From NCBI GenBank assembly GCA_905250025.1, contig CAJNOJ010000035.1, positions 124,001 through 188,000 on the forward strand: DNA of 64,000 nt. Reading direction: 5' to 3'. A model generated the notes under the pieces. That model saw only the letters and a list, made by a program, of their open reading frames with translations. It had not been told where the DNA came from and did no database searches. Made by a program: the position numbers and the translations under genes. Position 1 is the first letter of the stretch. Every line of letters begins with the position of its first letter. Below, one piece after another: positions 21,891 through 33,912 of this stretch. Source of the stretch: Adineta ricciae. Lineage: Eukaryota > Rotifera > Eurotatoria > Adinetida > Adinetidae.

Positions 21891-24800
21891 AGTATCAAAA
21901 TCGATGGGAAACAACAGACTTCGTGTGTAGTTGATGTTTGAAATGAAATCAAACCATTGTCTAAAAATAAAACATCCGAAAGATTTTACTCAATGTTCTG
22001 CTATTATCCTCGTCTTGGAGAAGTATTCCATGTTGTGAAAAGGAATTAATGCATGATCATTGAATAGACAAGGATTAGTGGGAGACAAAAAAGTCAGATG
22101 CTCATCAACGCATTAATTTCTTTCCTATAAATCCACGAACAATCAAAGGAATATCTTCCTTGACAGAATTTTTCAGGTCTGTTAGGATGAAAAGGAAGTG
22201 ATAATTAGCACATAAATCATATTACCTTTTTCTTTTAACATATTCATTCGCTTCCTCTCACTATGCGTAGATTCGGTGCACCTTTGCGGAAGGCTTTTCT
22301 CTCCTCTCCTCGTCGTATGTCGCCTGAACAAATAGAGATACATTTCATGTCGGCAAAACTCTTCAATAAACGTGCATATATAATCTAACAAATGAAATGA
22401 TTCGCTTCGTCCGATAAAAGAGACAATAAATTACTATATAGCGTATGAATTTCTTCGGTTTTTCTTTTTCTTATGTTTAAAGAATGTCAGACATGATCAA
22501 ATTGACGTGGCAATGGAGGAAAAACAGAGTAGGCGAGATGAGAAGAGGAATGCGAAAGAAAAGAAAAGATTGTTTCTTTTTTGAACATCGACTGAAAACG
22601 TGTGAAACTTCAAATGAATCTAATTTTCCGAAGAGATGTTCTTTTCTCTAGGTTAATTCAATTCACAACGTTCACAAGCTTTAATAACAATCATCTATCA
22701 ATACACAGTAAACTATCAACAATGTCTATCTAATAATAAAAGTCACAGAAAAGCAAGATTTCTATTGATGTTATCTATGTGTAATTCTATCATTTGATAC
22801 ATAAAAAAATAAGCTTGATAATTCGATTTCTCCTTCTATTCTTAACAATGCTTAATAATTTAGAAGAATAAATTATTCAAAAGATAAACCTACTCGTCAG
22901 TTTCTGTTTCGCACGTCACATTAGAGATGAGATACAATTATGTGTGTGTATGTATATAGATATACGTGAGAGGTTTGTTTAACATGCCCATTGGCGTCAA
23001 CATTATTGACGATTCAGAGCATTGAGTATCTGATAACACTTGTCATTTAAGTGACTATACACAATTGAAAAGAAATCATACTCGATACGGATGCATGCAT
23101 GAGACGAAAATATTCGATTATGACTGATGAAATCTAGAAGAAGGTTGCCGATGGAGTCTATTGATGGATGAGATAAACAATGTTTTCTATCAGTCATCAA
23201 TGCGTTACTTCAGAAGTAAATACACTAATGTTATCTTTTCCCATCAGAGATCTCATTAATATAATTAACAATCAAGCATTTCATTTACGAGCAACGTCAA
23301 GTATGTTAGGTAGCTCATTTATTCTCATTCGCTGTGCATCGACGTGTACGCTGATCTTCTTTCTACGTAGATCCACCATTGAACTAGAATTAGACATGAG
23401 AAGAGAAGAATTGCGAAGCTTGCTTTTGTGAAAAGAAAACTTCTACTGCGGAAGTATTATCTGAATATTATAGTCAATTCTATGTCGTAATTCTTTTTCG
23501 ATGTAAACAATCTCGTAATAGACTGATATTTCGAGCGGCAATCTTAGCGCTGAAAGATGTCGAAGGATAAAATGAGATAGCGATAGACAAACAGGAAAAA
23601 GAATATGTCAAAGATATTTACGTCATCTAAAAAGAAGTTCGACAAGTTGTCACCTTGAAAATTCAACGAGATTCGGGTTTTGCTCGTCAAAAGAACATAA
23701 CTAGATTGGGGTGTGAATGTTTGTTTTTTTACAGAGTCATAGAAGGTTAGTCCATAACATTCTGCTATTGTCATACTCTTTTGCTTTCTGTTTGTAGATA
23801 ATTAATGTCTATCAATGTCTAACATAGACTCATCGATAGAGAAATAATAAACAAAATTACAACCCAATAAGTGTTATCGCTTATTCAGCCTCTATCTGAT
23901 TTTCATTTACAGTGTATACAAATAGGTTAGAACAATCTTTACATTCCCTCGCTCAATGTGACTAATTGCTATGTAGGAAGTAAAAACAAGATGATTTTTA
24001 CTTGGTTTCATCAATATTTGTATCCATGCTGGAAACAGAATCTTCAGCCAATATTGGTTAGGAATAAACCTTCTCTAGTTCTCTTTTGTTCAGCTTTGTC
24101 TATGTCGATGTCATTCGTGATGGACTGAAACGAACAATCACTCGACTATTTTTTTTACAAAGAAGAATAGCGAAAACAGATTTGAACGTGACGGATGCAC
24201 TCAGAACTGTCAGAACGAAACAGTTTTTAAAAAGATTATGGCATTCAACGAGAAATTGACGAAACAGGAACAAAACGAGTCTTGGTCAACGTCAATAAAA
24301 CCTGTGGCTTCTCGTCTTACTCAATCAATCTAGTTGAATGCCGCACACCTACCTCGACATAATGCGTCCGAACGTGATTGTCTCGTATAGAAATATTCAT
24401 TAAACAAATCAAGACAGGAAGTCTAGCTCACGCCTTACTGATTCAGTAGAATACTTACATTAATTCGTCGTCCGTATACATGGTCTTTTCTCTTCTTTTG
24501 TATTCTGATTAAATACAAATATGTTCTTGTAGATAAGTTTTCATGTTTTCACATAGATTAGAAATCATCATAATAAGGAAGACAAAATAAAAGAACAAGG
24601 AATTATGGATTGTTGGTTTTCCATTCCCAGTTTATATTCTTAGTATGAAGATTATGTATGCAGAAGGAGCAAGATAGTGAAAAAAAGGCAATCTCGATTG
24701 TGATGAGGATATTTATGAATTTTTCGACTTCCTCTTCTGCACTTCTAATATTCACATGCTTACTATCATGAATATTATTGTCCAGAGAAGTATTCTTTAA

Positions 24801-25684
24801 AATCAGTCGTTTTGTATCGATATTTACAAAGTAGGGCAAAGAAGAAAAAGATTTAGTCATATGAATCTCGATTGATTGACGGAAAAAAACAACTTGAAAA
24901 GGAAAAGGATGTGTAATGATATCAGGAAGAACGACTGATTTTGTTTTAAGGACAATTTCTATAATATGAAATAAGAAACATACAAAAGGTCGAAGTGTTA
25001 ACTAGTACTGATTCATTTCGACGAAAACATCCGAGTTTATCTAAGAGACGTGATAAACACAACTGACATTGTCCTCGTTTTCCTAATGAGATAGAGTTTT
25101 AAGGCTTCGACAGATTACAGATCGAAAACATCATACCATAGATACTTAAATAATATCAACAAGTAAGTAAAAGTCCAAACTATTAGGAGTATTTCTCGAT
25201 GAGATTTCCTGTCTTTGTTGCTCCATAAATGATCAAATAGATGAGAAACAGAAAAGGTCTTCAGGCTTTTCTTCTCGCTTCCTCTCTTTCTCATCTATAA
25301 GCGAGCACGGAATCTATCCTTCTTTTCTCTTGCTATATCTCCCTAGCAGTTACATATGTATATGCTTTTTGCTTGGAAATGATCCTAACAATCGAAATTA
25401 AGACATGCGAATCGTAATCTCCATCTAACATCCATCATACTCGTTAGCGAAAGCAGTATTTGATGCTGAAATACTCGAGGCGAACTCTTAGATCTTCATC
25501 ATTTTTGTGTTCTGCAACGTCTGCCTATGACAAACATCAGATATCCCAAAAAAGAAGAAGACGAGTATTGTGACAAGTGAGAAATATACAAAATTTTTCT
25601 GTTTGACAACAATACGTGTTTATACTAGAACTGACTCGGCTATTTTATCTCTCTTCCACTCTTTCAATGACATGCTGCTACTAC

Positions 25685-25704
25685 TGTTGTTGTTGTTGTT
25701 GTTT
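25685..25704. repeat. GTT trinucleotide repeat
   Basis: Six tandem TGT/GTT units. Confidence 0.7.
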
Positions 25705-26802
25705 TTCCATTATAATAGGCTCGCGTTATGATACCGTTCGATGGTTTCTATTACTGTTTCTATCTTAAGCCTATCTAAATTAGTATTTCTATTAAAAGGA
25801 ATTCATCCATAGTTTTATACATTCAAGATCGTTTTCCTACTCTTTCCGGAAGATGATATGTCGAAAGGAGAGATGAGAAGATTAGAATAGAAATTAGCAC
25901 ACATTCTTCATTTTTTTGTCATTGTCTGGTATTTCGAAAACTCATCGAAATGAAGCAATTAGTAAGAAGAAGATCTATCAAAAAGAACTTGACGATGAGT
26001 GAATCTTGTCGTCTACTTCTCTCTTGATTATCTCCTAACAAGCCAATCATGCGTAGTTCGTCCGCTGATCGAGCTTGCTAATTGAAGTAAAATCCCAAAA
26101 GATAGAACAGTTCATTCATCTCAAGTGCATTCATTTTCCTATCTACTCATCGAAATTGTTTACAAATTCTTCTTCACTGATCACATAATCAGAAACAGAC
26201 AATGCCAACCATCGAGCAAAACAAAAGAAGCCAATCGATGAGGTTCGGTTAACTACTTCTTCGTTTACCAACGAATGACACATCGATTTTCTCCTCAATT
26301 TACCATTCTATTCCTATTTTTCTTGTACACAATTGATGAGCTTCGAGTTGCTACGAATGCACGTTCGATTCAATTTCTTTTCTTTTTTGTTCGGCCTGTG
26401 AAACTATCTGTCAGAAAGAATTTACTGTTTTGTCTATCATAACTCTATTTTCACATGGAATTTTCCAACTGCCACAAACAATCACACGATCGTTTTGCGC
26501 TAATAGTCATTAAAATTCAGCATATTATCAAAGACAACCAAATGTTTTTAGTTTTCTACAGAACTACTTCGCCAAAAATGTTCATGTCGTTGTTCGATCA
26601 TTAGTGAAACAGAATCGACGAAATGACAGTAATGAATTCCAAAGCGCTGACATCGTTTTAACTAAATATGAATTAGCATTTCATTAACAAAGAATTCCTT
26701 CAACAATAGTTCAATTCCCAACGTCTCATTGAATTAGACCGCAACGCGCATAGACAACAAATGACATTCTCTTCGTGGGCGCGATACTATACCGTTTGAT
26801 TG

Positions 26803-26831
26803 AATAATAATAATCATAATCATAATCATAT
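26803..26831. repeat. AAT / AATCAT short tandem repeat
   Basis: Tandem ATAATA followed by three to four AATCAT units in the gene-poor region. Confidence 0.7.
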
Positions 26832-27383
26832 AAATAAATTTCCTCATGGAATACTTAGAATAATATTTCCTAAATGTCAACTTAACAAACATGTCACCTG
26901 TTTTTCTATTTTGTAAATAACGTTAACCAATCAACATTTATGCTAATGTGACAAGTGTCACAACTGTTAGGTTAATTCACAGAAAGAGATAAATCATTCA
27001 CATAAGAAACAACAAGGCCAAATATGATTATCATGTAATGATCGTCATATGTTCTCTATATTACAAGAAACAATAATCATATCAGCAACTTCGAGATGGG
27101 CAATCTTTGCCAATGACAACATGAATAATAGAACCGTCATAACATATCGATCACATTAGTAACAATCATAAACTTCGCCGACTAGTGACTCATCTTTTTG
27201 TTTTCCGTTTGTGAACAAATAGTGTAGTGGATTCTTGTTCTATAGTAGACACCTGTCAACTTGATTCTCAATGGAATACTTTTGCACAAATTGTGATCGC
27301 GTGATATGAAATTGATTCTACTACTGAGTTTACGAACAAAAGGAAAGTGTCTCGATTTATTTGGAAGTAACAAACGTCTCTTT

Positions 27384-30300
27384 TCACACTAATGTTGTCA
27401 TCAAACGAGTCGAAGTCGATTTTCGTTCGCGTATTTTATGCAATAGGTCTTCATCTGAAAATTTCCAAGCATCCTATTTCAATTGAATTTCTCTTCCAAC
27501 AAACTTACTTCGTCGTTTACTTTCGTTAGGTTGCACGAGATATTTTGTGTCAACATCTTCACCACATGACGTACATTTTTTGCACTGGAGACCTTGTAAT
27601 TCCTTTGGAGTAGTCCATTCTCCCTATTACATAATTAGGTTGTACTTCTTCTCTTTGTCATTTCTTGTTTACTTACCATAAACGAATATTCTTTACAATA
27701 TGGACATCGAACATAACGATTGAATTGATTATCTAAAAAAACGAGAAGATTTGTTTCTTTTTTTCTTCAGTTTACTTCAATTGAAATCTACTTGGAGCTA
27801 GAGTTTTGAATAGATCTTCGAAATGATTCAAAATGAGCATGAGAACATTCCAAATCTGTTCAAATGGTTGATTGTTAATATCTGTTGCACAATAACAATT
27901 GATATATGTTTGATGGTCAGTATCGAGAATGAATCTATGAAAGTCCGAAATATCTTTGTGTTGAGAAAGCAGATCTTCGACTCACTTGATATCATGCTCA
28001 TCGTATTTTCCAAGTATAAAATTATTCCAATGTTCGACATAGGTGATATTCAGTTTGAAAATTGCCGAAACGGAATACCGATGAAAGAAACCTAGCGGTA
28101 ATGATCGACTTTGATAACATACGCTAACGGTGTATTTTGAGTCATGATAAAATGCGTTTCTTCGTTTATCCTGTTCGCTAAAATTGAGCACGGGTAAGCA
28201 GTAGGGCACAATAGCATAGTCAAACTTAAAATCATGTTTTCCTTCGGTATGAAGGAGACTTTTCAATTGCTTTTTACTCATTTTTGGATAGGCAATCAGT
28301 AGAAATCGCATTAAAATCATCCATACTTGATAGAACTCCTCTTTTTTATGCACTAGATTATGCCATAATGCGCGAACAAGATCAGAATGTAAACGACCGA
28401 ATTGATGATACTCTTTGATATGTGGTTGATGATTTGATTTCGATTGATCATTAAGATGTAATAATGATGTTAGAAGATCGCCCAGCCACAATGGTCGAAG
28501 GAAAACAACCCGATCCGATGTTCCAATTTGATTTAAGATGAGAATTTTTCCTTCGGCACACAATGACATTGCTATATCATCGATTAGATTCGAGAGACCA
28601 TGCTTAGTAGTAATATAATTAGTAAAATTTTCCCAGGAGACGTATGGAACAGCTAATTGATCAGCTAATGATTCGATCGAATGATTTGTATCGACCCAAA
28701 GTGACGGTAGCATTCGATCAACATGCGGGAAGATGTTTTGATGTGTCAGAAGACAATTTTGAATCGTTTGGTTAAGTTCGGCAAGTCCTTGACATGTCAA
28801 AGAACTAATCGGCTGACAAGATTCAATTTGTATCTTATTATCAAGAAGAGATGTATACACTTTTAAACGATAAGATAACGAGGCTGAAACGATTGAGAGT
28901 GAATTTATTCGTTGAATTTCGTCTCGAATCCGATTAAATCGATGTTGATGATAAAGTTTAAAAAATTGATTGATTTTATCTAAAGCTTGGTTTCTAAAAG
29001 CGGAATTGGGAGTTTTTTCAAGAAAGAAATTGTTTACTTTTCTTGTGTCGGTCGTTTATCGTAAAGATCGATGTGTGTAGCGACGGGTATGATTACCAAG
29101 CCATTGGTTTTCGTCACTTTTTCGCACAGAAATTGTAAGATTTGAAATAATGGTGCAAGAACTGAATGCGCACGAATATCAAAGGTAGAATCGAATATTT
29201 CTTCGATATTCATCGGTGTTGTTTGCTCGAATTGTACAGTATGGATACAAATCAGATAAATCGCATTTGTATCGATGACTGATGTCATATGTTCGTAATA
29301 TCTTGGTGAGCCGCTGAAATCGAAGATTGTGACCGGAAGAGTTTTGATCGGTTCAGGTGGAGCTGAAGACGGTTGAGAAACGGGTGCTACTGCAGATCGT
29401 TTTCGGAGTAGATTGGAAGATTTCTTTTGCTTGGGCGCATTGATTTCGGCTACTGGCAAAGATTCTTGGCGACTTCGCGTTTGAAAGCGAAACGGAAAAT
29501 GTAGAACTAAAGGACAAATAATGTACTTAGTTTTGTAGATATCTTCACTTACTATTCATCATTCTCTCTGGTTTTTTATCGAATACACATGGTAATAGTT
29601 CTTCCAAACAAAACGCCAATGATGATTTTCCTGTTTGTTGACTTCCGGTAATACAAATCTTGAAACCCTGTCGAATACTTTCATCGATCTGTTGCTCATC
29701 GTGATGATTACGAATGATTCGAAGCAAATTGTTCGTATTGATGTTATCCTTCGAAATAAGATCAATGGGATGTTTCAATGGATTATTATCGATTTTCAAT
29801 TCTCGATTTTTTAACGTATCCCGGTTGATTCGTCGGAGCACATCTTTCGGAATCATTTCAATTCCATTATTCGACAAATCAAGTTTAATAGATATCCAGA
29901 GCAGATAATCGTAGAATCTTGTCAATTGATTAAAAGACAAATCGATCGAAAATATCAGTGACGTTCGCTTATAAACATCTGGCAGTGAAGATAAATGTGT
30001 GAGGAAATTATGACTTAAGTTGACCACGTCAAGTGTATTGATAAGAAATAATTCTGTTGGAAATGTTGTCAGCTGGTTATACGAAAGATTAATATTTTTC
30101 AAATGTGTCAGTTGATGAAGATTTGATGGAAATCTAAGTAATTGATTGTGCGCTATGTGAATGTACTCGAGTTCTTTCAAATGACTAAAATCGATCGTAT
30201 CTAAGTTTTCCAACTGATTGTGATCGAGAATCATAGTTTTTAAGTTGATGAGGTTGATTACATCGTCATGGATTGTCTTGAGAAAGTTATGTTCACAATT

Positions 30301-30960
30301 GAATCGTATTAAATGTGTAAATCTACAGATAACAGCTGGAAATTGCTTGAATTGATTAAATGATATGTCGAGATCTTTCAAATGTATTAATTTCTCGAGC
30401 AAATCTGGAATTGTCGATAATTGATTATGTGAACAGTTCAATGTTTGCAAGATAGTCAGACAAGCGATGTCTAATGGTAAATCATCGAGATTATTTTCAC
30501 TGATGTCAAAATGTTCTAATGTCTGAATTGATAAGCAGATATTTCGAATCATTTCGATGTTGGTGCAACGTTCAGTCGTGGGGACACGAGAACGTAAACG
30601 CGAGATCGAACGAGGAAATGCATTTAGATTACCATCACTGTCCATCAAATGAATGGGAAATAAGTGTCGAAGACCGGATGTACCAGCTTGAACGAAGAGA
30701 GTTGGATCGGGTGGACGCGGTGGATCCGAAAAGCTATTCGTTATATTGTTCATTCGGTTATTCGTTCTTTTTATTCGTGTTTGCTGATTATTAGTGGAAA
30801 TACGTAACGATTTTGAGGGCAGAGCACGCTGTGCTGATTTCGATCGTGATACTCCCTGATAGAAGCGGATATTTCACTACTAAGCCTATGTTATATTCGT
30901 TGGACTTACTTTGCTGACGTTCGATGCACGATAACCTAACAACGATGGTACAACTGGCAT
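27384..30960 (-). CDS. Roco GTPase (LRR-ROC-COR) with C-terminal zinc-ribbon
   Basis: Roco proteins combine leucine-rich repeats with a Ras-like ROC GTPase and a COR dimerisation domain. Eight exons (30960-30910, 30855-29553, 29506-29038, 28993-27986, 27934-27792, 27732-27677, 27623-27509, 27454-27384) sum to 1071 codons. After a basic N-terminus starting MPVVPSLLGYRA there are roughly ten LRRs (e.g. LEHFDISENNLDDLPLDI, LKDLDISFNQFKQFP). The ROC P-loop is GSQQTGKSSL, with switch-II DFSGSPRYYEH in place of DxxG and THID as the base-recognition motif. The COR domain covers about residues 620-950. The C-terminus has paired cysteines (CPYC, CKKCTSC) suggesting a zinc ribbon, and no kinase domain. 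Architecture is closest to MFHAS1-type Roco proteins rather than LRRK. Confidence 0.88.
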
Positions 30961-31382
30961 TGTCTTTTCGTAAAAGAATGTAACAATGGAAAGAAAAAGC
31001 GTTGTTCGATTTTTCTTTCTTTTCCTGCCATGAAAGACACGTATCGGTAATTAGCATACGACTCGCGATTGATTTGCCTATGAAATACTCGGCAACAGTA
31101 ACTTGAAATTGCATTTCAATGGATTGAAAGTGAATAAGGCTTTAATTTCATTAAGAAAAAAACAGAAAAATAAATCAATATCGACTATGAATAGAACATG
31201 CTGCTGCAAGTCTCTCGTATGAAACATTCGATCGTCAATGAGTAGCATGTCTTGATACTTTCCGTTTTATTTATTATCTGTACAATATCATACACGAAGA
31301 ATAATTTGTTTTCTAAACTGAACAATGAACATTCCATGAACTTTAAAAAAACACAAACAACAAAAAAAGAAAAGAAAAAGAA
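30961..31382. other. intergenic between tandem Roco and SETDB1 genes
   Basis: Contains the 3' UTR of SETDB1 and the promoter of the Roco gene, both minus strand. No coding signal was supported. Confidence 0.4.
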
Positions 31383-33660
31383 TTAGAGTAAACGATGACG
31401 ACATTGCTCGGATCCACAACGACAATGTAAAACACGATTTTCTACTGTATCGACCTGAAACGAAAAACAAATGAAATACGAACTTTCGACTAATTACGAA
31501 TCTTACTTCATACGAATAATCCCATACAAGTTCTGTTCCTGCTCGAACGTGATGATTAGTAAAAAAAGCTACCCAAGGAAATCGCACATCCCATGATTCG
31601 ATGAAAACATTTTGAACGAACACATTTGGCGAGCACGAGTGGTTGTAAAAACGTGACACATTGCCTTTTAAATGTGCATCCATGACGAAAATACCTGGAT
31701 CATAATTGGCTTGTTGATATTCAAGAAAAGCTTTTGTCTTTTCAATCGGTAGACCTTCTTCATCATCTTCGCCTACTCCTTGAACTGTTGCATGACCATC
31801 TAGAATTCTCACATGTCATTCTCATTCTTTTCTCACTCGAATACAACTTACTTCCATTTTGATGGCTATCAGATGTTGCATTCGTATTATTTACATGATT
31901 GCCATTATTCATATTCATGATAGGTCTCGGTTTTCTTGGCGACGACGATGGATTTAAAGAAGCGACAAAATCCAATGCGGTAAAATACACATCACCCATA
32001 TTTTTCTGCACACCACGTCGATTTGCATCTTCATCATTGAGAATTTCACCTGCGTAGAAACTCAGGAATGTACCAGCTGGTAAATCGTATAATGTGCGCA
32101 CACCCCATCCCTTTTCTGCAGTATGATAAATTTGAAGGAGTGTATTTAAACCAAACTGAACGCATCGATTTGCACATCGAGAATCACATTTACATTTACC
32201 ATTGCATTCATAAATACCTATACGAACGGAAGAGATAAGTTTGTCCATTTCTTCAAGAGATATCTCATACCTGAATGTATTTTTTCTAGTAAGCGTCCAT
32301 GTTTGTAACCGTAGTTTCTTTTGGACAATGCCTCATACAAGTACAATCTCACTCGTTCAGGATCCTCATCTTCTTCATCATATAATTCCTTTAATTCAGC
32401 AATGACATCTTCATAATAATGCGAGTCAATGATCGCATCGTATGTTTTCTTCCAACAAGCACATTTTGTTGGATCTAGACAACCATCTGTGCACGAACAG
32501 CCTTGTAATGTACTTTTGTCAATAACGATATCGTTGGTTAAAGGTATTCGATCGGCAACATATTCGAATGTTTTCGGTAGTGATGAATCCATTTCATTGA
32601 CTAACATCAATGGAACTTTTTCGCGTTCATATGAATAATCATCGATCTGCACTAAGGGTTTTTCTGATACCATGAATTTTTGTGTTACACGACAACTCAT
32701 ATCGAATGAAAAGTGGCGAATGTTTAGTATTGAGTCCATTTGAAAGAGATAATTTTGTAATCGATCAGCGTCGGTGAACATCTGACCGCAAGGTGAGATG
32801 TAAACAATCGTGCCGAGATCGTTTCGTATTTGACGTTTCCAACCTTGATTCAATGGAGCAAGTAAAAAGTGACATTTGTTGTCAATTTTCGTTTCCTTCT
32901 CTACTGCCAAGCGTTTACAAGGCGGCTCGTAGGACGAGAGAGAATTAAACAGAGGTTGTAATCGTAACGAACCTCGATAGAGCCACTCGTGCTTGTTTAA
33001 GAACGGTATAAATACTCGAATAAGACTTCCTTCAACTTTGGAGATAAGAGCATCAACCCATTGGCCATTTAATTCAATATTAATATGATCTTTTGCCGAG
33101 ACATTCACAAGACGCCGTTTTGGATACGTTAACACGTAATTTTCTATGTAATGCTTTGTTCCTAGATCAACTTTAGCTAGATAATTCGACAAAGATTCAA
33201 GCAAGAGGTGTATTGCAATTGAGCGTAAGTAAAACGGTGAATCATTGTCAGCAAAAATTAAGTAACGTTGACTGTTAGTAGATGATGGTTGTTCAGCAAT
33301 GATACCGCGTAAGGGTTTGTCAATATACCGAGATGTATCTGCATCGCCACTTGGCATGCAGAGAACACGTGTACCTACATTAAGATTATCCGCAACTGTA
33401 TCATTCAGTGCCACACGCTCTGGTGGATATCGATAATGATCTTGAGAAGTTGCCTTGTGATGACAATTCGATAAGCGACATGTCTAAAGAATGAGAATAA
33501 GTGATTTTTTCGAGAGAGAAGAGACTTTGGTTGAAATATTCACCAGTATCTGAAGTTTATTCTCGCTTGTTTGTTGAGCAGTAACAAAATATGCCAACGT
33601 CCATCCATGTGAAGGATTATAGACGAGCACACGTTGGCCAACATCAATAGCCACAGGCAT
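31383..33660 (-). CDS. SETDB1: SETDB1-type histone H3K9 methyltransferase
   Basis: SETDB1/Eggless methylates H3K9 in heterochromatin and on transposons. Five exons (33660-33544, 33483-32271, 32217-31852, 31799-31507, 31454-31383) give 686 residues. Order of domains: Tudor repeats (VGQRVLVYNPS; NGQWVDALISKVEGSLIRVF, HEWLYRGSLRL); an MBD (GTIVYISPCGQMFTDADRLQNYL); pre-SET cysteines (CSCTDGCLDPTKCACW, CNGKCKCDSRCANRC); a SET domain split by an insert (GWGVRTLYDLPAGTFLSFYAGEI ... NVSRFYNHSCSPNVFVQNVF, FPWVAFF, AGTELVWDYSYE); and post-SET CRCGSEQCRHRLL. The bifurcated SET plus MBD is specific to SETDB1/2. The insert is only about 65 residues against several hundred in human, so the protein is about half the human length. 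It is transcribed divergently from the TIF1 gene. Confidence 0.95.
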
Positions 33661-33912
33661 TGAATGTGTTTTTTTTTCAAATAGAAGAATATTTTTCTTA
33701 AACGATACGATGACGAGAAGAACTTTATTATCGAATCGATTTATCGTTTATTACTCTAACAAAGACATAGATGGACACAAAGAGGACGAAGAATGAAATC
33801 TGATTGGTCTATCAATATCCACCAATGAACGAGAGTGATTGAACATAAACAATAGTTTTGTTGTTTCAAGCAGGAGAGAAGAAAACAACAACAAGCAAAA
33901 GAAGTGAACAGA
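33661..33912. promoter_or_regulatory. bidirectional promoter SETDB1 / TIF1
   Basis: 252 bp between two divergent start codons. It contains an ATTGG at 33803 and a CCAAT at 33832, the two orientations of an NF-Y box about 25 bp apart. NF-Y pairs are frequent in bidirectional promoters; that these act here is inferred. Confidence 0.55.

Larger units (their letters stand above)
21891..27383. other. 5.5 kb gene-poor region
   Basis: Both strands were read; no exon with a recognisable motif, no tRNA and no mobile-element protein was seen. It spans the upstream side of the GPCR gene and the downstream side of the Roco gene. It includes short GTT and ATAATC tandem repeats (listed). In a segment where most gaps are below 1 kb this is the largest. 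It may hold distal regulatory sequence, noncoding RNA or decayed repeats. Confidence 0.5.

Noticed and set aside
26800-26835. Tandem AATCAT units as a possible CRISPR-like or satellite array
   Set aside because: Only a few adjacent units with no spacers; a simple microsatellite.
28860-30753. Roco exons as three separate genes
   Set aside because: Splice junctions join them in frame to a 1071-codon LRR-ROC-COR protein; the ATGs heading two of the three open frames are internal or are not true ATGs.
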